From Geothrix rubra (GTDB lineage: Bacteria; Acidobacteriota; Holophagae; Holophagales; Holophagaceae), in assembly GCF_030268065.1 (NCBI RefSeq), contig NZ_BSDD01000003.1:62001-126000 (forward strand): DNA of 64,000 bases, in the 5' to 3' direction. Of this stretch, positions 8,342 through 19,474 are shown one piece after another. A program made the translations under genes and the position numbers. The first letter of the stretch is position 1. Each line of letters opens with the position of its first letter. The notes below the pieces were generated by a model, which saw only the letters and a list, made by a program, of their open reading frames with translations, was not told the origin of the DNA and ran no database searches.

Positions 8342-8821
8342 TCAAGGCTTCCCCATCCGCCCAATCCAGGGCTGGAGCTGCTTGTCCATGCCCAGGATGT
8401 GGAAGACGAGCCAGTCCTGGATCATGGGCAGGATCTGCTGGGCGGTCACCGCGTCCGGATCCGTCTCGTAGGTCTTGAGCAGGCCCGCCACCTGGGCCAC
8501 GAAGGCCTGGTGGATCCGCCGGTGCTCCACCAGGCCAGGGTAGTGGCTGAGGGCCATCAGCCGCTCCTCGTCCCGGAAATGCATGACGGCATAGGCCGCC
8601 AGGAAATTCAGGTGCCGACCCACCCCCTCGACGCTGCCCCGGTCCATGCTCTCCTGGGCCTCGGCCACCATGCGGAAGAAGGTCTGGTGCTGCCCATCGA
8701 TCAGGTCGTCCCCGACGCGGAAGGCGTCCTTCCAGGCGCCGGCCCCGGGGGCATCCCCCGCCGGGTCCTGCGCCCCGCCGGAGGCCGGGGTTCCGTTCGG
8801 TGTCGGGTAGGCTGAACCCAT
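8342..8821 (-). CDS. bacteriohemerythrin
   Basis: This 159-residue single-domain protein keeps the full set of di-iron ligands: His45 in DGQH, His81 and Glu85 in HFRDEE, His100 and His104 in EHRRIHQAF, and His141 and Asp146 in HILGMD. A flexible Gly/Pro-rich leader of about 30 residues precedes the four-helix bundle. It should bind O2 reversibly, serving storage, sensing or delivery. The start at 8821 has an AAGGA site five bases upstream. Its start codon overlaps that of the divergent acyltransferase (CATG at 8819-8822). Confidence 0.92.
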   Translation of the reverse strand: MGSAYPTPNGTPASGGAQDPAGDAPGAGAWKDAFRVGDDLIDGQHQTFFRMVAEAQESMDRGSVEGVGRHLNFLAAYAVMHFRDEERLMALSHYPGLVEHRRIHQAFVAQVAGLLKTYETDPDAVTAQQILPMIQDWLVFHILGMDKQLQPWIGRMGKP

Positions 8822-9641
8822 GAAATCCTTCGCCAAGGACCAGTCCAAGAACCCGCCCCCCATGAATTGGCTGGACCAGATCCTGCGCCGGTTCTCAAGG
8901 GTAGCCTACGGGACGGCCGTCCTGCTGCTCTACGTGCTGGCCTCCACCGCCCTCGGCCTGGCCCTGGCACCGGCCCTGTGGTCCTGGAGCCGCCTGCACG
9001 CCCTGATCCTCCGCCTCCCAGGCTCCTGGCACTGGTTCCTGGCTGGTTTCTCCCTGGCCCTCTGCTTCTTCATCTTCGGGCTCAGCCTCCTGGTGGTCAT
9101 CCCCGTCTACAACCGCGTGCTCCCGACCCGTGTGCGGCCCTTCAAGGGCGGCTACTACACCCTGCACGCCCTGCCGTGGTTCCTCCACAACGGCCTCTTC
9201 TATCTGGTGCGCTTCACGTTCCTACCCTTCGTGACCCTCACCCCCTTCGGGGTCTGGTTCCTGAAGGCCATGGGCATGAAGATCGGCCGCCACGCCTTCA
9301 TCAACACGGAATACATCAGCGATCCGCAGCTCATCACCATCGGCGACGACGCAGCCCTGGGCGGTAGCGTGCGGATCTTCGCCCACTACGGCGGCGGGGG
9401 GAACCTGGTCATCGCCCCCGTGCGGGTCGGGCACCGGGCCACCCTGGGCCTGGGCTGCTGCGTCATGGGCGATGTGGTCATCGGGGACGATGCCACCATC
9501 CTGCCCCAGAGCGTGCTCCTGCCGGGGAGCCGGGTGGGGGCGGGGGAGACCTGGGGCGGCGTCCCGGCCCGGAGGATCGACCGGGAGGAGATGGAACGGA
9601 TCAAGACCGAGATCCGGGGCATGTCCGAAGCCTTGGGTTGA
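8820..9641 (+). CDS. membrane-associated hexapeptide-repeat acyltransferase-like protein
   Basis: The 273-residue protein has two hydrophobic helices (about 29-58 and 68-95) and a further amphipathic region. A left-handed beta-helix then begins near residue 150 (IGRHAFINTEY, LITIGDDAALGGSVRI, VRVGHRATLGLG, VVIGDDATILPQSVLLPGSRVGAG). The arrangement resembles the C-terminal part of Pls/PosA-type proteins and O-acetyltransferases. The acceptor is unknown. A TAGGCT box ends six bases before the ATG and there is no clear ribosome site, suggesting a leaderless message; ATG at 8862 is an alternative start. Confidence 0.75.
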   Translation: MKSFAKDQSKNPPPMNWLDQILRRFSRVAYGTAVLLLYVLASTALGLALAPALWSWSRLHALILRLPGSWHWFLAGFSLALCFFIFGLSLLVVIPVYNRVLPTRVRPFKGGYYTLHALPWFLHNGLFYLVRFTFLPFVTLTPFGVWFLKAMGMKIGRHAFINTEYISDPQLITIGDDAALGGSVRIFAHYGGGGNLVIAPVRVGHRATLGLGCCVMGDVVIGDDATILPQSVLLPGSRVGAGETWGGVPARRIDREEMERIKTEIRGMSEALG

Positions 9642-9683
9642 CGCCACCTAGCTTCCGCGCTTGGCAGAAGGGGGTTCCGTTGC

Positions 9684-9715
9684 GACAATTTCCCCTTCCC
9701 CCGATGGGGATTGTC
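9684..9715 (+). promoter_or_regulatory. hairpin in the leader of the secreted helical protein
   Basis: GACAATTTCCCC and GGGGATTGTC form an imperfect inverted repeat ending ten bases before the ATG at 9726. It could be a leader structure or a weak terminator for the preceding gene. Confidence 0.35.
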
Positions 9716-9725
9716 CGGTAGGCCC

Positions 9726-10604
9726 ATGAACCCGTCCATGCTCCTCCTCCCCGCGATCGTCCTGCCTTCGGCCCTGGCGGCCCAGGCGCCTGCGCCCACC
9801 CTGGGCGAGCAGGTGCGTGCGACCCGGCCGGTGGTGGAGAAGCTGATGGCCGACCTGAAGTTCCAGGAGGCCCTCCAGCAGGCCCAGACCCTGCTCCCGG
9901 CCACCCGCCCGGCCTTCGACAAGTCCAACAACCAGACCATGCTGACCTGCGCCATCCGGGCCATCGACCTGGGCCAGGCCTACCGCCTGGCGGTGGAGGC
10001 CGCCGATGCCGCCGGCCAGTGGGAGAAGGCCCTCGACTACGCCAAGGAAGCCAAGGCCATCGCCGGGGAAAGCTATGCCGCCGTGCAGGATCCCTTCGGA
10101 AAGATGGTCACCTACTACGACGCCGCCGGCGCCCGGGCCCAGCAGGTGCTCAAGGAGAATGCCGACCGCATCAAGGAGCTGAAGGCGAAGAAGGACCTCG
10201 ATCCCGGTGAGAAGCAGGAGCTGGACCTGGCGCTGGGCGTGGAGAAGGAGGTCGGGGACGACGCCAAGTGGTCGAAGTTCTTCCAGACCTACATCAACGC
10301 CGCCAAGGAGGAGACCACCGCCTACGATCCCCTGATCGCCGTCATGGAGAAGAAGATCCAGGGCGAGGCCGACCAGATTGCCGAGTACAAGGCCGGCAAG
10401 GGCGACAAGCTCAAGTGGGTGGAGGCGGTGGTGTCCAGCCCCGCCTACCTGGAGGCCCAGGGTGACAAGGCGGGCAAGATGCGGTTCCTCAGCCGCCTGG
10501 CGGTCATCGATCCCGACAGCAAGAAGGTCCAGCACCAGATCGACCTGCTCACCGGCAAGGCCGTCGAGCCGGCCCCGAAGCGCGTCGTCCACAGGAAGAA
10601 GTAA
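9726..10604 (+). CDS. secreted alpha-helical protein of unknown function
   Basis: The 292-residue product has a signal peptide (MNPSMLLLPAIVLPSALAAQ) and a mature part that is almost entirely helical and lysine/glutamate-rich. Segments such as AADAAGQWEKALDYAKEAK look like TPR helices, and residues 130-200 are strongly coiled-coil-like. No catalytic motif is visible and I do not recognise the family. It stands alone between two transcription units. The ATG at 9726 is chosen because it directly begins the signal peptide. Confidence 0.65.
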   Translation: MNPSMLLLPAIVLPSALAAQAPAPTLGEQVRATRPVVEKLMADLKFQEALQQAQTLLPATRPAFDKSNNQTMLTCAIRAIDLGQAYRLAVEAADAAGQWEKALDYAKEAKAIAGESYAAVQDPFGKMVTYYDAAGARAQQVLKENADRIKELKAKKDLDPGEKQELDLALGVEKEVGDDAKWSKFFQTYINAAKEETTAYDPLIAVMEKKIQGEADQIAEYKAGKGDKLKWVEAVVSSPAYLEAQGDKAGKMRFLSRLAVIDPDSKKVQHQIDLLTGKAVEPAPKRVVHRKK

Positions 10605-10653
10605 CGGTTCCGCGGAGCATCGGACACCAGTCCCAAGGCTGTACCCTGGACCC

Positions 10654-12920
<2,267 letters not shown>

Positions 12921-12924
<4 letters not shown>

Positions 12925-13415
12925 TCCAGCCGCCCGTCCCTTCGCGCTGCCTGGGCGTGGACCCGGGCTCCCTGGCCTGTGGCTGGGCCGTGGTGGAGCG
13001 CGCCGGTTCCCGCCTCGCGCTCGTCGAGGCCGGGGTCATCCGCAATCCACGCGGCGCGGACTTCGACCAGCGCTGCCTGCTCATCCACCAGCGCCTGGGC
13101 GAGGCCATCGCGGCCCACGCGCCCGGCTTCATGGCCGTGGAATCCCCCTTCGTGGAGAAGAACGCCGCCACCGCCCTGAAGCTGGGCCAGATCAGGGGCG
13201 GCATCCTGCTCACCGCCGCCCTGCACGGGCTGCCCGTCGGCGACTACAACCCCATGCAGGTGAAGAAGGCCGTCAGCGGCTACGGTTGGGCCGACAAGGA
13301 CCAGGTGGGGAAGATGGTGATGACCCTGCTCAACCTGACGGAAGCCCTGCCGGCGGACGCGGCGGACGCGGCCGCCGTGGCCATCGGCCACCTGCTGGCC
13401 ACCCGGCGGGGCTGA
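12921..13415 (+). CDS. ruvC: Holliday junction endodeoxyribonuclease RuvC
   Basis: The 164-residue length fits RuvC. Acidic catalytic residues are visible: Asp14 in LGVDPGS, Glu74 in MAVESPF, and Asp146/Asp149 in LPADAADAAAVAIGH. Y-N-P-M-Q-V-K-K matches the conserved DNA-contact segment. It resolves Holliday junctions with RuvAB. ruvA and ruvB are not adjacent; the gene is instead coupled by a four-base overlap to rnr. Confidence 0.95.
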
Positions 13416-13462
13416 TCCCGGTCCGAGGCCACCCGGTCCCCCGGTTCGCCCACGGGTGGGAT

Positions 13463-13517
13463 CTGTCATGAGGGCCGTGACAAACAGGTCGCGACAGCGT
13501 CTCCTAAGTCATGACAG
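13463..13517. promoter_or_regulatory. inverted CTGTCATGA ... TCATGACAG pair
   Basis: CTGTCATGA (13463-13471) and TCATGACAG (13509-13517) are exact inverted copies 37 bases apart. Further TGACA and CGACAG half-sites lie between them. The cluster lies upstream of the CRP-type site and could bind a second regulator or form a cruciform. Confidence 0.35.
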
Positions 13518-13521
13518 GCCT

Positions 13522-13537
13522 TGTGATGTCCATCACT
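13522..13537 (+). promoter_or_regulatory. CRP/FNR-type operator
   Basis: TGTGATGTCCATCACT is a near-perfect TGTGA-N6-TCACA palindrome. A GACAAT -10-like box lies at 13557-13562, which would put the operator centre at about -40, the class II activator position. The likely target is the 66-residue gene at 13593. Confidence 0.55.
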
Positions 13538-13592
13538 GGCCTTCCGCGTCGCCAAAGACAATCATGATGTCCGGAAAGCATCGGGAGCCGAC

Positions 13593-13793
13593 ATGCTCAT
13601 GGACACCAGCCTTCGCCAGCACAACCCGGCCTTCTGGAGCACCGCCGAGCGCCTGCACGAAGTGTTCGGCCAGCTGGAGCGCCAGATGAGCGGATCCCCC
13701 AGCGGCCTCGCGGTCCTGCGGCAGGTGAAGGCCCTCGAGGAAGAGCTGGAGGCCGAGGTGATGCACCGGTCCCGCCGCACCGCCAACGCCTGA
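13593..13793 (+). CDS. small hypothetical protein (66 residues)
   Basis: This short acidic/basic helical protein (helix FWSTAERLHEVFGQLERQM, then LAVLRQVKALEEELEAEVM) starts at an ATG with GGGAG five bases upstream. A perfect terminator hairpin follows ten bases after its stop. Together with the upstream CRP/FNR-type site this supports a real, separately regulated gene. No family is recognised; the helices suggest a small coiled-coil or adaptor protein. Confidence 0.6.
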   Translation: MLMDTSLRQHNPAFWSTAERLHEVFGQLERQMSGSPSGLAVLRQVKALEEELEAEVMHRSRRTANA

Positions 13794-13803
13794 CGCCCCC
13801 CCT

Positions 13804-13840
13804 GCGCAGAGAGGCCCGGCGCTGCCGGGCCTCTCTGCGC
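13804..13840 (+). terminator. perfect hairpin terminator
   Basis: A 17-bp perfect stem with loop GCT ends the small gene at 13593. It is palindromic enough to work on both strands. Confidence 0.7.
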
Positions 13841-13849
13841 CTGGAAGCC

Positions 13850-14084
13850 GCATGCGGCACCGCGGAGGATCCCTGTCCCGGCGACGAAGGGTGCGGGCCT
13901 TGCGGGATCGCGGTGGGCCCATGAAAGCGGGCACCCCGAAGGGTGCCCGGAGGTCTCGGCCAAGTGCTGCTCGGGCCGGAAGGGGCTGGCGTAAACGGTC
14001 GCCCCGCGGGAGGAAAGAGGAACTCTTCCCGCCCCTCAGGCTAGGCCGGGGAACGGGCGCCACAAGGCGAAAAAGGGCGAAGGT
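13850..14084. other. gap with hairpins, no convincing gene
   Basis: Between the small gene and malic enzyme there is no believable coding frame. A perfect 9-bp hairpin with CGAA loop lies at 13928-13949. A second, imperfect hairpin with arms GCGGGAGGA/TCTTCCCGC lies around 14005-14033. A structured RNA is possible but no known RNA consensus was recognised. Confidence 0.35.
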
Positions 14085-15806
14085 TCAGACCAGGCGGCCC
14101 GGCCGGTAGGGGGCGTAGCGGGGCGCCCACTGGGCCTTCCGGACGGTTTCCTCCAGCTGGTCGTCATCCAGCAGACGACCAAGTCCGGCGTCCCGGGCTT
14201 CCTTGCCCACCGCCACGGCCACGGCGGCCGACACCCGGCGGATGTCCCGCATTTCGGGCAGCAGCAGGCCCATGGCCTCCTGCTCGGGGGTCACCATGGC
14301 GCTGATGGCCCGGCTGGCCGCCAGGATCATCTCGTCGGTGACCCGCGACGCGTGGCTGACGAGGGCCCCGAGCCCCAGCCCCGGGAAGATGTACATGTTG
14401 TTGCACTGCGAGGCCTGGAGGGTCCGCCCCTTCCAGGAGAGCGGCGGGAAGGGGCTTCCGGTGGCGACGAGGCCCTTCCCGTCCGTGGCCTTCCAGACCG
14501 CCTCCGCCGTGCACTCGCACTTGTGGGTGGGATTGGACAGGGCCATCACGATGGGGCGTTCCGTGTGGCGGGCCGTCTCGGCGAGGATCGCGTCGCTGAA
14601 GAGCCCCGGCTGGGCCGTCACCCCGATGAGCACGGTGGGCTTCGCGTTGCGGACCACATCGGGGAGCCCGATGCGGTTGGGATCGTCCAGCGTCCAGCCC
14701 TCCACCCAGGCCCGGCGCTGGGCCAGGGGCTTCTGGGGGCCCTCGAGCTTCGGGTCGTCGTCGAGCAGGAGGCCCTGCATGTCCACCGCGAAGATCCGGC
14801 GGCGGGCCTCCTCGTCCGAGAGGCCCTCCTCCTTCAGCATGGCGCGGATGTTCATGCAGATGCCCGTGCCGGCCTGGCCCATGCCCACCACGACGAAGCG
14901 CTCGTCCTGGAAGCGGCTCCGCTTGATGCGCATGGCCGTCATGAGGGCCGACAGGGCCGTGGCGCCCGTGCCCTGGATGTCGTCGTTGAAGGAGAGGATG
15001 CGCTCTCGGTACTTGGCCAGGTTGTCGAAGGCCGTGTGCTTGGCGAAATCCTCCCACTGCAGCAGCGCGTCCGGGAAGTTGCGCTTCACGCCCAGCACGA
15101 ACTTCTCCACGATCTCCTCGTACTCCGCGCCGCGGAGCCGCGGATGCCGGTAGCCGAGGTAGAGGGGATCCTCCAGCAGGCGCGGGTTGTTGGTGCCCAC
15201 GTCCAGGCTGATGGGCAGGCAGACGGCCGGATGCACGCCGCCCGCGGCCACGTAGAGGCTCACCTTCCCCACGGGGATGCCCATGCCGTCGGAGCCCAGG
15301 TCGCCCAGGCCGAGGATGCGCTCGCCGTCGGTCACCACGATGAGGTTCACCTGGGGCAGGGACACGCTCTGGAAGATCTGGTCGATGTTGGCGATGTTGT
15401 CGGGCGTGATGTAGAGGCCCCGGAACCGCCGCTGGATGTGGCTCATCTGCAGGCAGGCCTGGCCCACGGTGGGCGTGTAGACGATGGGAACCATCTCCTC
15501 GAGGTTCTCCGTCAGCAGGCGGTAGAACAGCGGCTCGCTGCGGTCCTGCAGGCCGATGAGGAAGATGTACCGCTCCATGTCGTCGGGCTTGCGGCGGAAG
15601 GATTCCAGGCTGCGGTCCAGCTGGGCCTCCATGCTGGAGACGCCCGAGCGCAGGAGGCCATCCAGTTCCAGGCTCAGCCGTTCCTCGCGGGTGAACGCCG
15701 ACCCCTTGTTCAGGTGCGGATCATTCAGGACCTGCCGCCCCCGGAGGTACACCTCGTAGTATTCCTCCCCGGTGAGAGGATCGATCTTGAACCCGAAGGT
15801 CTTCAT
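14085..15806 (-). CDS. maeA: NAD-dependent malic enzyme
   Basis: At 573 residues this belongs to the long (eukaryotic/SfcA-type) malic enzymes, which convert malate to pyruvate and CO2. The N-terminal segment FTREERLSLELDGLLRSGV and the tyrosine signature IVYTPTVGQAC are family hallmarks. VTDGERILGLGDLG is the malic enzyme signature, and FNDDIQGTGA holds metal-binding Asp residues. A Rossmann GMGQAGTG loop follows and SNPTHKCECTAEAVW lies near the C-terminus. AGGGG precedes the ATG. A TACACT box on this strand at 15889-15894 is a candidate promoter. Cofactor preference is inferred from family. Confidence 0.94.
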   Translation of the reverse strand: MKTFGFKIDPLTGEEYYEVYLRGRQVLNDPHLNKGSAFTREERLSLELDGLLRSGVSSMEAQLDRSLESFRRKPDDMERYIFLIGLQDRSEPLFYRLLTENLEEMVPIVYTPTVGQACLQMSHIQRRFRGLYITPDNIANIDQIFQSVSLPQVNLIVVTDGERILGLGDLGSDGMGIPVGKVSLYVAAGGVHPAVCLPISLDVGTNNPRLLEDPLYLGYRHPRLRGAEYEEIVEKFVLGVKRNFPDALLQWEDFAKHTAFDNLAKYRERILSFNDDIQGTGATALSALMTAMRIKRSRFQDERFVVVGMGQAGTGICMNIRAMLKEEGLSDEEARRRIFAVDMQGLLLDDDPKLEGPQKPLAQRRAWVEGWTLDDPNRIGLPDVVRNAKPTVLIGVTAQPGLFSDAILAETARHTERPIVMALSNPTHKCECTAEAVWKATDGKGLVATGSPFPPLSWKGRTLQASQCNNMYIFPGLGLGALVSHASRVTDEMILAASRAISAMVTPEQEAMGLLLPEMRDIRRVSAAVAVAVGKEARDAGLGRLLDDDQLEETVRKAQWAPRYAPYRPGRLV

Positions 15807-15935
15807 GGCTGCCCCTTGTGCTGGGCGTCCGGCCGCGACCCGTCGCCATCTCCCGCGCGGGGGCCGCCACCAGCGGCGCGAAAAAGCCAGTGTAGACCCA
15901 GGGCCGCAGGGGCCTGGGTCACAGACGCCCCGGGA

Positions 15936-17930
15936 TCAGTCCAGCAGCCGCCCCAGGGCCCCGGGTTCGGAGACCGGCGCCGAGCAGGCCCGCCCCCGGC
16001 AGACGGTGACGACCGCACTGCCTTCCGGCGCACGCCGGCCCCGATGCAGGGGCAGCGCCGAGTCCGCGGACACCGACACCAGCCGGCCGGGCAGGAAGCG
16101 GCGGTGGACTTCCGCCAGCAGGGCCCGGGTGGCGGGCAGGGTCAAGTCACCGGACACGACGATCTCCAGAGGCTCACGCTGGGCCTGGTCGAGCACCCCC
16201 AGCAGGCCCAGGAAGGCCCGGGGCGCCCGCTGCATCCAGGGGCCGAAGCAGCGCAGCGTCCCCTCGGCCGCGGCCCTGAAATCCTCCCGCTCCAGGTGGC
16301 GGGAGAGGCGCAGCAGGGCCCGGGCGGCCAGGGTGTTGCCCGAGGGGAGGGCGTTGTCGAAGCCGGGTTTCTGCCGGAAGAGGAGATCCGCCTGGCCCGC
16401 CTCCGTGCTGAAGAACCCGCCTTCCGCGGCATCGTGGAAGCGCGCCAGCAGGGCCTCGCCCAGCCTCCCTGCCCAGTGCAGCCAGGCCGGGTCGCCCCCC
16501 GCCTCGAAGAGATCCACCAGCCCCTCCGCCACGGCCCCGTAGTCCTCGAGGAAGGCCGGGGTATGGGCTTCCCCCCCGCGCGCCACGCGAAGGAGGCGGC
16601 CCTCCTGCCAGAGGGCCCGGTGCAGGAAGGCCGCGCAGGCCTCCGCCCCGGCCAGGTAGCGTGGATCCCCCAGTGCCTGGAAGCCCCGGGCCAGGGCCGA
16701 CAGGGCCAGGCCGTTCCAGGCGGCCAGCACCTTGTCGTCCTTGCCGGGGCGGACCCGCCGATCCCGCCAGATCCGCAGGCGCTCGCGAAGGTCCGCGTCC
16801 TCGCCGGGCGCCAGCTCGGCACCCTCGGGGCAGGAGAAGCGGTGCACCACGCTGCGGCCGTGCTCGAAATTCCCGCCCCCGGTGATGCCATAGGCCGCGC
16901 AGAAGCGGGCGCCGGCGGCCTCCCCCAACGCCTCGCGCACCTCGGCGGGGGTGAAGACGTAGAACTGCCCCTCCTCGCCCTCGCTGTCGGCGTCCTCGCT
17001 GGCGTGGAAGCCGCCCTCGGGATCGCGCAGGTCGCGCAGGAGGTAGTCGAGAGTCTCCCGGGCCACCCGGGCGTAGCGGGCCTCGCCCGTGGCCTGGAAG
17101 GCGGCCAGGTAGCAGGCGGCCAGCTGGGCATTGTCGTAGAGCATCTTCTCGAAGTGGGGCACGAGCCACTGCCCGTCCACGCTGTAGCGGGCAAAGCCGC
17201 CGCCCAGGTGGTCGAACATCCCCCCTTCCCACATGGCGTCGAGGGTGCGGAGGGCCATGGCGCGGTCGGCCTCGCTCCCCCGGGCGAGGATCAGGTCGAC
17301 CGCCATCTGCTGGGGGAACTTGGGCGCCGGTCCGAAACCGCCCCACCGCGGATCGAACCCGTGGCGGAGCTGGGCCAGGGCGGCCTCGACCACCTCGCGG
17401 CCGGGCAGCGCCCCGCCCGCCTGCACCTCGGCCTGGCGGCGCAGTTCGTCGGAGAGCGCCCGGGCCTGGGTCTCCAGGTCCTGGCGCTGGGTCTGCCAGA
17501 GTTCGGCGATGCGCCGCAGCAGCGGCACGAAGCCCGGCATCCCCCCCCGGGATTCCCGGGGGAAATAGGTGCCGCCGTAGAAGGGCCGCAGGTCCGGTGT
17601 CAGCCACACGCTCATGGGCCAGCCGCCATGGCCCGTGAGCGCCTGCACCGCGTCCATGTAGAGGTCGTCCAGGTCGGGCCGCTCCTCCCGGTCCACCTTG
17701 ATGGGCACGAAGTGGGCGTTCAGCACCTCGGCCACCTCGGGATGCTCGAAGCTCTCCCGCTCCATGACGTGGCACCAGTGGCAGGCGCTGTAGCCGATGC
17801 TCAGGAAGATGGGCCGATCCTCCGCCCGCGCCTTCGCCAGGGCCTCCCCGCCCCAGGGGTACCAGTCCACCGGGTTGTGGGCGTGCTGGAGGAGGTAGGG
17901 GCTGAGGCTGCCGGCGAGGCGGTTGGACAT
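15936..17930 (-). CDS. thioredoxin-domain protein, DUF255/YyaL family
   Basis: The 664 residues start with the family signature [18 protein letters not shown] and the thioredoxin-like [18 protein letters not shown] (C-x-x-C with His in between, near residue 50). [23 protein letters not shown] follows, as in human SPATA20 and bacterial YyaL. The rest is an (alpha/alpha)6-barrel resembling glycoside hydrolases and epimerases ([20 protein letters not shown]). The biochemical function is not established for the family. It diverges from ffh, with a palindromic element in the 100-bp gap. Confidence 0.9.
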   Translation of the reverse strand: MSNRLAGSLSPYLLQHAHNPVDWYPWGGEALAKARAEDRPIFLSIGYSACHWCHVMERESFEHPEVAEVLNAHFVPIKVDREERPDLDDLYMDAVQALTGHGGWPMSVWLTPDLRPFYGGTYFPRESRGGMPGFVPLLRRIAELWQTQRQDLETQARALSDELRRQAEVQAGGALPGREVVEAALAQLRHGFDPRWGGFGPAPKFPQQMAVDLILARGSEADRAMALRTLDAMWEGGMFDHLGGGFARYSVDGQWLVPHFEKMLYDNAQLAACYLAAFQATGEARYARVARETLDYLLRDLRDPEGGFHASEDADSEGEEGQFYVFTPAEVREALGEAAGARFCAAYGITGGGNFEHGRSVVHRFSCPEGAELAPGEDADLRERLRIWRDRRVRPGKDDKVLAAWNGLALSALARGFQALGDPRYLAGAEACAAFLHRALWQEGRLLRVARGGEAHTPAFLEDYGAVAEGLVDLFEAGGDPAWLHWAGRLGEALLARFHDAAEGGFFSTEAGQADLLFRQKPGFDNALPSGNTLAARALLRLSRHLEREDFRAAAEGTLRCFGPWMQRAPRAFLGLLGVLDQAQREPLEIVVSGDLTLPATRALLAEVHRRFLPGRLVSVSADSALPLHRGRRAPEGSAVVTVCRGRACSAPVSEPGALGRLLD

Positions 17931-17943
17931 TCCTGACTCCGAA

Positions 17944-17959
17944 GGTCAAGATTATGACC
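17944..17959. promoter_or_regulatory. GGTCA-N6-TGACC palindrome between divergent genes
   Basis: GGTCAAGATTATGACC is a perfect five-base inverted repeat with a six-base AT-rich spacer. It lies 13 bases upstream of the DUF255 start. Spacing and symmetry fit a dimeric helix-turn-helix regulator such as the CRP/FNR family. Confidence 0.4.
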
Positions 17960-18001
17960 CAGATCACACCTTCCCGCGGGGCCCTTCCGGAATCCCCCGG
18001 T

Positions 18002-18007
18002 AGAATG
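18002..18007 (+). promoter_or_regulatory. -10 box for ffh
   Basis: The TAGAAT at about 18001-18006 matches the sigma-70 -10 consensus closely and lies about 26 bases before the ffh ATG. No clear -35 partner is visible. Confidence 0.35.
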
Positions 18008-18032
18008 GGCGTTTGGCTTGGTCCGAGGTTCC

Positions 18033-19388
18033 ATGTTCGACAGCCTTTCCCAGAAGCTCAGCCAGGCCATGAAGGCCCTGCGGGGCGAGACCCGCCTCAC
18101 GGAAGCCAACCTGGAAGCCGTCCTGCGGGAGGTCCGCATGGCCCTCCTGGAGGCCGATGTCCACGTGGCCGTGGCCCGGACCTTCCTCCAGCGGGTGAAG
18201 GAGAAGGCCCTCGGCGCCGAGGTCATGCAGGGCCTCAATCCGGCCCAGGCCTTCATCGACATCGTCCACCGGGAGCTGGTGGAGATCATGGGCGGGGAGG
18301 CGCCGGAGCATCCCCTCGCCTTCGCCCCGAAGCCACCGACGGTGGTGATGATGGTGGGCCTGCAGGGCGCCGGCAAGACCACCACCTGCGGCAAGCTGGC
18401 GGTGTTCCTGAAGAAGCTGGGCCGCTCCCCCCTGCTGGTGCCCGCGGACGTCTACCGGCCCGCCGCCATCGAGCAGCTCCACGTGGTGGCGAAGGATGCC
18501 GGCGTGCCCTCCTTCCGCACCGACGAGAAGGATCCGGTCCGCATCTGCGAGGCCGCCCTGACCGAGGCGAAGCTGAAGGGCTGGGACACGGTCATCCTCG
18601 ACACCGCGGGCCGCCTGCACCTGGACGAGGCCCTCATGGAGGAGCTCGTCAGCATCAAGGCCGCCGTCCCCCCCGACGAGATCCTCTTCGTGGCCGACGC
18701 CATGACGGGCCAGGACGCGGTCCGCAGCGCCACGGCCTTCCACGGGAAACTGGGCACCACGGGCGTGGTGCTCACCAAGACCGACGGCGACACCCGCGGC
18801 GGTGCGGCCTTCAGCATCAAGCAGGCCACGGGGACCCCCCTGAAGTTCGTGGGCGAGGGCGAGAAGCTGGAGGACTTCCAGCGCTTCCACCCCGACCGCA
18901 TGGCCCAGCGGATCCTGGGCATGGGCGACGTGCTGAGCCTCATCGAGCACGCCAAGGACAAGCTCGACGAGAAGGAGACCGAGGCCATGGCCCAGCGCCT
19001 GGCCAAGAACCAGTTCACCCTGGAGGACATGCGCAAGCAGTTCCAGCAGGTCAAGAAGCTGGGCTCCATGAACAAGATCCTGGGCATGCTGCCGGGCATG
19101 GGGCAGATGAAGGAGCAGATCGCGCAGGTGGCCACGGACAAGCGCCTGAGCCACATGGAGGCCATCCTGAACTCCATGACGCCGAAGGAGCGTGCCAACC
19201 ACAACCTCCTGGACGCCAAGCGCAAGCGCCGCATCGCCGCGGGCTCCGGCCGCCCCGTCAGCGAGATCAACCAGCTCCTGAAGCAGTACGTCGAGGCCAG
19301 GAAGATGATGGGCCAGATGAACGATCCCAAGTTCATGAACCGGATGCAGCGCATGGCCGGCGCGATGAAGGGTAAGCTTCCCTTCTAG
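18033..19388 (+). CDS. ffh: signal recognition particle protein Ffh
   Basis: The 451-residue SRP54 GTPase has an N-domain helical bundle (1-90) and a G domain with P-loop GLQGAGKTT (about 109-117). DTAGRLHLD, TKTDGDTRGGAA and the downstream GEGEKLEDF motif follow. A Met-rich M domain (MNKILGMLPGMGQM, MTPKER, KRKRRIAAGSG) binds SRP RNA and signal peptides. It targets nascent membrane proteins to the translocon. CGAGG lies five bases before the ATG. No SRP RNA was found nearby. The gene precedes rpsP with one gene between. Confidence 0.97.
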   Translation: MFDSLSQKLSQAMKALRGETRLTEANLEAVLREVRMALLEADVHVAVARTFLQRVKEKALGAEVMQGLNPAQAFIDIVHRELVEIMGGEAPEHPLAFAPKPPTVVMMVGLQGAGKTTTCGKLAVFLKKLGRSPLLVPADVYRPAAIEQLHVVAKDAGVPSFRTDEKDPVRICEAALTEAKLKGWDTVILDTAGRLHLDEALMEELVSIKAAVPPDEILFVADAMTGQDAVRSATAFHGKLGTTGVVLTKTDGDTRGGAAFSIKQATGTPLKFVGEGEKLEDFQRFHPDRMAQRILGMGDVLSLIEHAKDKLDEKETEAMAQRLAKNQFTLEDMRKQFQQVKKLGSMNKILGMLPGMGQMKEQIAQVATDKRLSHMEAILNSMTPKERANHNLLDAKRKRRIAAGSGRPVSEINQLLKQYVEARKMMGQMNDPKFMNRMQRMAGAMKGKLPF

Positions 19389-19474
19389 CCACCGGCACCA
19401 GGGAGGATCCGATCACCGCACCACGAGGGTTCGGCTTCTATCTCAAGGCGGGTGCGGCCCTGGCCGCCCTGGGC

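Noticed and set aside
13965-14005. SRP RNA-like CCGGAAGG segment
   Set aside because: Only the short CCGGAAGG matches. The flanking conserved SRP domain IV bases (GGAAGNAGCAGC) are absent and it is not near ffh.
13852-14109. 85-codon open frame after the small gene
   Set aside because: Almost all Arg/Gly/Pro/Ser, no ribosome site, and it runs into the end of malic enzyme.
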